A stretch of DNA of 10,001 bases, taken from the NCBI GenBank assembly GCA_015231995.1, contig JADGAO010000114.1, positions 1-10,001 of the forward strand, given 5' to 3'. The position numbers and the translations under genes were made by a program. This DNA comes from Nitrospinota bacterium (GTDB taxonomy: Bacteria > Nitrospinota_A > UBA7883 > JACRLM01). Shown here in pieces: positions 1 through 4,398 of the stretch (position 1 is its first letter; each line of letters begins with the position of its first letter). The notes under the pieces were generated by a model. The model searched no databases, was not told the origin of the DNA, and was given only the letters and a program-made list of their open reading frames with translations.

Positions 1-2
1 TG

Positions 3-167
3 CATCGCCGGAAAACCATGCGCAATAACCTCAAAAATCTTTGGCAGGGAACCGGGCCTGTGGAGGATATCCTCTTAAAAGCGGGAATAAACCCCACAGC
101 CAGGCCGGAAGAAATTTCGCTGGAGAAATTCGCGGCTCTTTACGGGATGTTCGGGGAAACGGAGTGA
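3..167 (+). CDS. rsmA: 16S rRNA (adenine1518/1519-N6)-dimethyltransferase, 3' end only (partial)
   Basis: The first 54 codons of the window read as the C-terminus of RsmA/KsgA, which dimethylates two adjacent adenosines in the 3'-terminal hairpin of 16S rRNA during late assembly of the small subunit. The fragment starts in the family's conserved HRRKTMRNNL motif (the F-x-x-R-R-K-x-x-x-N-x-L block at the start of the C-terminal helical domain). It continues with GINPTARPEEISLEKFAALY, which matches the usual G(I/L)xxxxRxExLxxxxFxxL ending of the family. It stops with TGA at 165-167. The catalytic Rossmann domain lies to the left of the window. The gene converges on the reverse-strand gene ending at 457. 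The repeat block begins 10 bp after the stop. The assignment rests on this C-terminal signature alone, which is quite characteristic. Confidence 0.85.
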   Translation, partial: HRRKTMRNNLKNLWQGTGPVEDILLKAGINPTARPEEISLEKFAALYGMFGETE

Positions 168-177
168 GTTAAAGCGA

Positions 178-425
178 GATTCTTCGCAGAGTTTACCCTG
201 AACCCTGTGAAGGGCTCAGAATGACAATGCTTTGTCATCCTGAGGGAGGCTCTGCGACCGAAGGATCAAAATAGAATATTCGCTAGATGGATTCTTCGCT
301 TCGCTCAGAATGACAATGGTCGTTATTTGTCATCCTGAGGGAGGCCCTACGACCGAAGGATCAAAGTATAATAAAATATTCTCTTCGGTGGATTCTTCAC
401 TTCGCTACGCTTCGTTCAGAATGAC
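178..425. repeat. Block of alternating inverted repeats (palindromic REP/MITE-like family)
   Basis: This region between two convergent genes holds five half-units. Left arms start GTCATCCTGAGGGAGGC and end CGAAGGATC; they lie at 234-267 and 329-362, are both 34 bp, and differ at only two positions. Right arms start GATTCTTC and end CAGAATGAC; they lie at 178-225, 290-314 and 391-425 and vary in the middle. Left arm plus following right arm gives two imperfect palindromic units, 234-314 and 329-425, with AT-rich centres; 178-225 is the right arm of a third unit whose left arm is missing. Adjacent units also pair across their borders (TCAGAATGACAA with TTGTCATCCTGA), so alternative folds are possible. 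There is no ORF or transposase. Very similar GTCATCCTGAG/GAAGGATC palindromes are, from memory, common between genes in environmental bacterial genomes; mobility is inferred. Confidence 0.85.
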
Positions 426-438
426 AATGGTTGCGATT

Positions 439-456
439 CGGACAGAAATGTGTCCG
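439..456 (-). terminator. Short hairpin at the stop codon of the 238-residue protein gene
   Basis: A perfect 6-bp stem (CGGACA at 439-444, TGTCCG at 451-456) with a 6-nt loop directly abuts the reverse-strand TGA stop at 457-459. On the reverse strand no U-run follows it, so it is at best a weak or factor-dependent transcript end. It could equally be a chance palindrome. Confidence 0.3.
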
Positions 457-1173
457 TCAGCCGAACAGGGCGGTCAATATCAGGTTGTACTCGTCATCGG
501 CAAGGTCGCGTTTCATGGGGGCGTAATCATGGCTGGTGTGTATCTTGTGGAGTAACCATATTTTCCGCTCCTCAACGCTTTTCTGCTCGAAAAGGGTTCT
601 GAACTGCGCCACCATCCGGTCGCCCGCCTGCTTCACTTCGGCGTCTTCGAGAAACGCCTTGACCTCGATGAGTTTGTCCGATTTCCTGCGGTAACGCTCC
701 GCCTTTTTAGTCAGCAGTTTTTCGTAGTTTTCCAGCGTCTCTTCGCCATGGAATGATTTGACCGCGTCAATTATCCCTGAGCTTATCTCTTTCGGCAAAG
801 CCCCCTGAATAGGTTGTTTGAGTATTTTTTCCTCCGTCTCCTTGTCGCGCTGGAAATATTGTTCCACACGGGCGATGATGGCCTTGCCGACGAAGTCGGA
901 GATGAATTTGTTCGCGTCCCTGCGTTCGATATAGTACCGTAAAGCGGCGGTTTTTTGTTCTTCGATTTCACCCGGAGACGGGGCTATTTGCGGTTTTATC
1001 GCCGCAAGGGCGTCCATTATTATCTGTTTTTGAACGCCTTTCTGCATCAACGCGGAAGCCATGGTCAAAAGGGCCTTGTTGATGTTTTTTGTGAGGAACT
1101 GCGGGTACAGGTTTAGCACTATGTCGCCAAGTATTTCCTCGTCTTCCGCTACCGTCGTTTTTTCGTTGGCCAT
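457..1173 (-). CDS. Hypothetical protein, 238 residues, soluble and highly charged
   Basis: I do not recognise this family. The 238-residue product has no signal peptide, no membrane segment and no cysteine pairs or obvious catalytic motif. It is rich in Glu, Lys, Arg, Gln and Ala, and looks mostly helical: a region near residues 155-185 (ENYEKLLTKKAERYRRKSDK) is strongly heptad-like. The N-terminus (residues 10-60) contains YPQFLTKNINKALLTMASAL, a hydrophobic-faced helix. The ATG at 1171-1173 has no strong Shine-Dalgarno sequence upstream (only a weak CTGAAG-like stretch). The frame is open for 238 codons and ordinary in composition, and no competing ORF in the same stretch resembles a known protein, so I take it as real. 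It is divergent from the epimerase gene and convergent with rsmA, so neighbours give no functional hint. A cytoplasmic structural or regulatory role is only a guess. Confidence 0.7.
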   Translation of the reverse strand: MANEKTTVAEDEEILGDIVLNLYPQFLTKNINKALLTMASALMQKGVQKQIIMDALAAIKPQIAPSPGEIEEQKTAALRYYIERRDANKFISDFVGKAIIARVEQYFQRDKETEEKILKQPIQGALPKEISSGIIDAVKSFHGEETLENYEKLLTKKAERYRRKSDKLIEVKAFLEDAEVKQAGDRMVAQFRTLFEQKSVEERKIWLLHKIHTSHDYAPMKRDLADDEYNLILTALFG

Positions 1174-1414
1174 GCTTCAGGCTGGTGAATTATTGTTTTC
1201 TCCATTTATTTTATCACATTATGAATTTATTAAATGTAAAATGTAATGAAAAACGTAATAAAAATGGGTCTTCAACAGAAAAAACATGCCAATTCCTCAG
1301 GCCGGACGACTTTTCTCATCCTTAATCCTGGGAAACCGGTTCTGGAGATTGCAGGGTGACAGCCGATGGAATTTTCACTCATATGTTTGAAAAACAACGA
1401 AAAATCCAGTATTA
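1174..1414. other. AT-rich divergent intergenic region (presumed promoters both ways)
   Basis: This 241-bp gap separates the start codons of two divergent genes. Its left half (about 1190-1265) is strongly AT-rich, with repeated ATGTAA/ACGTAA steps around 1232-1258, against the GC-richer coding DNA on both sides. On the reverse strand a CATAAT hexamer is a plausible -10, but the hexamer 17 bp upstream matches the -35 consensus poorly. I find no convincing promoter for the epimerase and no ORF or RNA gene. Confidence 0.4.
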
Positions 1415-2350
1415 ATGGATACGGCGCTGGTTACGGGTGGCGCGGGTTTTATAGGCTCGCACTTGGTGGAAAAACTCCTTGGCTTCGGCCTAAGAGTCCG
1501 CGTCCTTGATAATTTATCCACCGGGCATGTATCGAACCTCCCGATAAGCAATAGAGCTTTTTCATTAATCGAGGGCGATATCCGCGACCCGCTCACGGTT
1601 AGAAAAGCGCTGGAAGGGATGGACGCCCTGTTCCATCTGGCCGCTCTTAGCTCAGTTCCCCGCTCTTTGGCCGAACCGCTGGAAACGGGCAGTATAAACC
1701 TTGGAGGGACCATAACCCTTCTCGAAGCGGCCAGGGATTGCGGCGTCAAGCGATTCGTTTTTACAAGCTCCGCCGCTGTCTATGGCGATGTGAAAACACT
1801 GCCCGTGCGCGAGGATTCGCCGTTGAACCCAACGAACCCATATGGCGCGGACAAAATGGCGTGCGAACAGCATTTGTCCCTTTTTTCGCGCCAGCATGGG
1901 ATAAAAACGTTCGCGTTCAGGCTCTTCAACGTCTATGGCCCCCGGCAGAACCCGGATTCGCCATACTCCGGGGTTGTAAGCAGGTTTATCGCCACAGCCA
2001 TCAAAGGTTGGCCGGTGGAGATTTTTGGAGATGGCCGTCAGACAAGGGATTTCGTGTTCGTCAGCGACGTGGTTGATGTTCTCGCAAAATCCCTTGAAAT
2101 GCCGGTATCCATCGCGGAGCCGGTGAATGTAGGATCGGGAGAGCCGACGTCGCTTCTACGCCTTGCTGAAACTCTCGAGCAGGTGTTGGGACGCAGTATC
2201 GAAAAAGTTTTCAAAGAGCCGCGTGCGGGCGACATCATTCATTCCGTCGCTTCGATAGAGAGGCTCCGGTCTGTTTTCGGGGTGAAGTCGCTCGTGAGTC
2301 TGGCGGACGGCTTGAGGGAAACGGTTAATTCGGTTGATGCGAGATTGTAG
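1415..2350 (+). CDS. NAD-dependent sugar-nucleotide C4-epimerase (WbpP/GalE-type extended SDR)
   Basis: The 311-residue protein is a full-length extended short-chain dehydrogenase/reductase. Visible motifs are TGGAGFIGS (residues 7-15, NAD-binding Rossmann loop), GDIRD (54-58), HLAAL (74-78), the catalytic TSSAAVYG (117-124) and Y143-x3-K147, FNVYGPRQ (171-178), and RDFVFVSDVVD (211-221) in the substrate domain. The stretch SSVPRSLAEP (79-88) and the late AGDIIHSVAS block resemble WbpP-like UDP-GlcNAc/GalNAc 4-epimerases more than GalE proper, but UDP-glucose 4-epimerase or a dehydratase/epimerase of another nucleotide sugar cannot be excluded. The product would supply activated sugars for surface polysaccharide, which fits the nearby glycosyltransferase. 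The start is secure because an in-frame stop lies at 1388-1390 and the Rossmann strand begins immediately; no clear Shine-Dalgarno is present. The TAG stop lies inside the repeat that follows. Confidence 0.88.
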   Translation: MDTALVTGGAGFIGSHLVEKLLGFGLRVRVLDNLSTGHVSNLPISNRAFSLIEGDIRDPLTVRKALEGMDALFHLAALSSVPRSLAEPLETGSINLGGTITLLEAARDCGVKRFVFTSSAAVYGDVKTLPVREDSPLNPTNPYGADKMACEQHLSLFSRQHGIKTFAFRLFNVYGPRQNPDSPYSGVVSRFIATAIKGWPVEIFGDGRQTRDFVFVSDVVDVLAKSLEMPVSIAEPVNVGSGEPTSLLRLAETLEQVLGRSIEKVFKEPRAGDIIHSVASIERLRSVFGVKSLVSLADGLRETVNSVDARL

Positions 2351-2373
2351 GGGCAGACCTGTGTGTCTGCCCT
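2347..2373 (+). repeat. Palindromic repeat, family B copy 1 (8-bp stem, 6-nt loop)
   Basis: The element begins GTAGGGGC and contains a perfect hairpin: GGGCAGAC (2351-2358), loop CTGTGT, GTCTGCCC (2365-2372). It is the inverted counterpart of the copy at 2427-2453. The GTAG at its left edge provides the TAG stop codon of the epimerase gene. Confidence 0.85.
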
Positions 2374-2388
2374 CTCTGATCCGTTTTG

Positions 2389-2407
2389 TCCTCCTTGGCA
2401 AGGAGGG
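2389..2407. repeat. Compact palindrome between the two family B copies
   Basis: CCTCCTTG at 2390-2397 and CAAGGAGG at 2399-2406 form a perfect 8+8 palindrome around a single central G. It resembles short CTCCTT/AAGGAGG palindromes that I recall as dispersed intergenic repeats in environmental genomes. As RNA the loop would have to open a few central pairs. It sits in the middle of the convergent junction and could help end transcription either way. Confidence 0.7.
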
Positions 2408-2408
2408 C

Positions 2409-2457
2409 GTTTGGTTAAAAACATGCGGGCGAACACGCAGGTTCGCCCCTACCAAAC
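2409..2457 (-). repeat. Palindromic repeat, family B copy 2, inverted, with an outer 7-bp stem
   Basis: The inner hairpin is GGGCGAAC (2427-2434), loop ACGCAG, GTTCGCCC (2441-2448). Read on the reverse strand it is the same GTAGGGGC element as copy 1, with two stem pairs exchanged and still paired. An outer perfect inverted repeat, GTTTGGT (2409-2415) with ACCAAAC (2451-2457), brackets it, so the whole can form a larger interrupted stem. Confidence 0.85.
2416..2448 (-). terminator. Possible intrinsic terminator of the glycosyltransferase gene
   Basis: On the reverse strand the perfect 8-bp GC-rich hairpin at 2427-2448 is followed, after a few bases, by a run of five T (the A-run at 2417-2421). 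It lies 24 bp beyond the reverse-strand stop codon at 2472-2474. The U-run is short and slightly displaced, so efficiency is uncertain. Confidence 0.35.
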
Positions 2458-2471
2458 AATGCGACCAACTC

Positions 2472-3473
2472 TTACTTTTTCCGTCTCCGGGACGCAAGAA
2501 AAGGTGTGAAGAAACCGCCAGCCATGACGCGGCGAAGTTCTTTTGCCGAGGCGATCCGCATCTGTTGAACCTCCTTGCGCCTCCTCAATATTTCCGGCAG
2601 TCCTTTTATCGCGTCGAACTTGGCTTTCAGCGTCACACGGCCTTGTCCCTGTAGAACGAAGAAGACGACCGAGGCGATGTTCGCCAGCAGGTGCAGGGGA
2701 AGATACAAAAGGAAAAACGGCGCGGGCATGTTCTTGAAAAAAGTCCAGACCAGATTCCTGTGCCCGTGATAAACGGCGAAATCGCTATGCCGTGACGTGG
2801 CGCCGGAACCGACATGAAGCGCGGTGGACTCTCGAACATAGAGGCATCGCCCCCCCAACAGGCGTAGGCGAAAAGCGATATCTATGTCTTCGAGATAACA
2901 GAAATGCGATTCGTCAAAACCGCCAACAGCCAGGAAATCCGCCGTTTTATACATGGCCGCCGCCGCGCATGGGGCAAAAACCTCCTCCGTTGGTGGATCG
3001 AATACGTCCACCGACAGCCCATAACCGCGCCGCCACACCGCGCCGCTTATGTGATACACATCGCCAGCCCCATCCAGCAGTCGTGGGTTTGCGGCGTTCA
3101 AAGTCCTGGAGCCGAAAAAGGAGAAACCGGGGTTATCCCGCGCCGCAGTTATTAGCCGTTCCAGCCAGTCGGGTTCCGCGAAAGCGTCGGGGTTGAGCAG
3201 GGCGATCCACTCGCAATCAGCCGCCATTCTCGCGGCGATATTGTTCGCCACGGCGAATCCGGCGTTGTAGTTGAGACGGACGATCTGGACGCCTGGAAAC
3301 CTGTTTTCTACGCCGTCCGCCGAACCATCCGAGCTTGCGTTGTCCACCAGTATCACGCGCCTGGGACGCATGGTCTGCGAGTAAATGGAGCGAAGGCATC
3401 TTTCCAGATGCTCTCCGGCGTTCCAGTTGACTACGATAACCGCCACAGCGGCTGTTTTCAGCGCTTCATTCAT
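2472..3473 (-). CDS. GT2-family glycosyltransferase (rhamnosyltransferase-like) with a C-terminal membrane segment
   Basis: The 333-residue product is a family 2 inverting glycosyltransferase with a GT-A fold. It shows VIVVNWN (residues 12-18), the nucleotide-binding VDNASSDGS (43-51), NAGFAVANN (70-78), the DxD-equivalent LLNPDA (92-97), FDESHFCYLEDID (186-198) carrying the ED of the catalytic-base region, FRLRLLG (201-207), and HVGSGAT (220-226). This pattern is typical of WbbL/rhamnosyl- and related transferases that extend lipopolysaccharide O-antigen or other surface glycans from dTDP- or UDP-sugars at the cytoplasmic face. Residues 251-274 are strongly hydrophobic and probably membrane-associated, followed by a very basic tail ending SRRRKK. 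The start at 3473 lacks a clear Shine-Dalgarno sequence. The donor sugar and acceptor cannot be told from sequence. It stands alone, convergent with the epimerase gene, with which it may share a pathway. Confidence 0.88.
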   Translation of the reverse strand: MNEALKTAAVAVIVVNWNAGEHLERCLRSIYSQTMRPRRVILVDNASSDGSADGVENRFPGVQIVRLNYNAGFAVANNIAARMAADCEWIALLNPDAFAEPDWLERLITAARDNPGFSFFGSRTLNAANPRLLDGAGDVYHISGAVWRRGYGLSVDVFDPPTEEVFAPCAAAAMYKTADFLAVGGFDESHFCYLEDIDIAFRLRLLGGRCLYVRESTALHVGSGATSRHSDFAVYHGHRNLVWTFFKNMPAPFFLLYLPLHLLANIASVVFFVLQGQGRVTLKAKFDAIKGLPEILRRRKEVQQMRIASAKELRRVMAGGFFTPFLASRRRKK

Positions 3474-3777
3474 GATCGTGCAAGCGATGATATCATTTTA
3501 TGGTCAAAAGGTTCAGCGGGCTTTGGCGCTCCAATCTCCCTATATTCCGCTTCATGGAGACAGTTTCGCATGGGGAAAAAAATAATTTAAAGAAAAGTCT
3601 TGCAATTGAAAATTCGTGGCGCTATATTTTGCTGGCTTTGCGCTAAATTCCAAGTTCCTCAATGCGAGAAAAGCGGTATCTAGTAGGGGTCGCTTGCGCC
3701 GGTGACGGCTTTTCGTGTTGATTTCATGGCGCCTTCCGCATAGCCGTTTGGCGTGCGCAGTCATTTAAGGAGCGGGC
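3474..3777. other. Divergent intergenic region between the glycosyltransferase gene and the act operon
   Basis: This 304-bp region carries no convincing gene; a 32-codon frame at 3487-3585 has no Shine-Dalgarno sequence and no recognisable content. It holds a perfect 10-bp palindrome, ATGATATCAT, at 3487-3496, 13 bp upstream of the glycosyltransferase start, an A-rich tract around 3576-3596, and a sigma70-like promoter at 3600-3628 directed at actA. The distance from that promoter to the actA start implies a leader of roughly 140 nt. I find no riboswitch fold that I can name. Confidence 0.5.
3600..3628 (+). promoter_or_regulatory. Candidate sigma70-type promoter for the act operon
   Basis: TTGCAA at 3600-3605 (four of six matches to TTGACA) and TATATT at 3623-3628 (five of six to TATAAT) are separated by exactly 17 bp. 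It is the best promoter-like pair I found by eye upstream of actA. The predicted transcription start near 3635 leaves a leader of about 140 nt. It is unproven, because AT-rich intergenic DNA yields such matches by chance. Confidence 0.5.
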
Positions 3778-4374
3778 ATGGATTTGAAGAAGCGTGTGGA
3801 GAGTCTTGCTCTTCCGCTGACGATGTTTTTGCAGAAGCGTGCGGAACGTCTTTCTCTTTCGCTTACAGCGTTTCTAATTCTCTCAGTCCTCGGGGCGGTC
3901 GCTTTGGGACATGCTGTCATAGGTGGGGTCTTCTATTTCGGGCCTGTGTATCTGCCCCACGCTCCCAAACAGCCGGTAGCCTTTTCGCACAAGCTCCATG
4001 CGGGGACAAATAAGATACCCTGCCAGTACTGTCATTCCGACGCGAGAAGGACCGAGTCCGCAGGTATCCCCACCGCTAAAAAATGCATGAATTGCCATGT
4101 GGTGGTGAAGACCGAATCCCCGGAAGTGGTCAAGATAGCGGCGGCGCACGACAACGGCAAGCCGATCGAATGGGTGAGGGTGTACAAGAACCCCGATCAT
4201 GTGTGGTTTTCGCACAAACGGCATATAAAGAAGGGCGTCGAGTGCCAGACGTGTCATGGGCCTGTGGAGACGATGGAAGTTGTGAGCAAGGTTGTGGATC
4301 ATCAGATGGGTTTCTGTCTGAGTTGCCACAAGTCAAAGAAGGCGCCCACAGACTGCTGGACGTGCCATACCTAA
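3778..4374 (+). CDS. actA: Alternative Complex III subunit ActA, membrane-anchored pentaheme cytochrome c
   Basis: The 198-residue protein has five CxxCH heme c motifs: CQYCH (82-86), CMNCH (103-107), CQTCH (156-160), CLSCH (180-184) and CWTCH (193-197). An N-terminal hydrophobic helix at about residues 28-55 would anchor it with the hemes in the periplasm. Extra histidines (H71, H74, H146, H149, H175) are candidate distal ligands, as in class III-type multiheme cytochromes. In ACIII this subunit forms the heme wire that takes electrons from the iron-sulfur subunit toward ActE. The ATG at 3778 has an AAGGAG Shine-Dalgarno at 3767-3772 with a 5-nt spacer; the internal ATG at codon 16 has none. 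Codons 5-34 form a 15-residue tandem duplication ahead of the membrane helix. It is the first gene of the operon, 24 bp before the actB1 start. Confidence 0.93.
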   Translation: MDLKKRVESLALPLTMFLQKRAERLSLSLTAFLILSVLGAVALGHAVIGGVFYFGPVYLPHAPKQPVAFSHKLHAGTNKIPCQYCHSDARRTESAGIPTAKKCMNCHVVVKTESPEVVKIAAAHDNGKPIEWVRVYKNPDHVWFSHKRHIKKGVECQTCHGPVETMEVVSKVVDHQMGFCLSCHKSKKAPTDCWTCHT

Positions 4375-4385
4375 GGTTTTAATTT

Positions 4386-4391
4386 GGGGAG
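4386..4391 (+). promoter_or_regulatory. Shine-Dalgarno sequence that fixes the actB1 start at GTG 4399
   Basis: GGGGAG ends 7 nt before GTG 4399. The longest open frame could begin at TTG 4384, but that codon would overlap this site and has no ribosome-binding site of its own. Starting at GTG also places the twin arginines at residues 3-4, as expected for a Tat leader. The actB2 gene uses the same GGGGAG-plus-GTG arrangement. Confidence 0.8.
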
Positions 4392-4398
4392 TGGAACA

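Noticed and set aside
178..425. CRISPR array
   Set aside because: The arms alternate in orientation and have unequal spacing with no uniform spacers or cas genes, so they are inverted repeats and not a CRISPR array.
310..555. Possible 81-codon gene on the forward strand in the repeat block
   Set aside because: The frame runs through the inverted repeats and into the antisense of the 238-residue gene; its product simply reflects the repeat sequence.
3552..3764. 70-codon reverse-strand frame in the act promoter region
   Set aside because: No Shine-Dalgarno sequence, no family resemblance, and it overlaps the likely promoter; treated as chance.
4384..4398. TTG 4384 as the start of actB1
   Set aside because: TTG would sit on the GGGGAG site that serves GTG 4399, and the Tat leader is complete from GTG.
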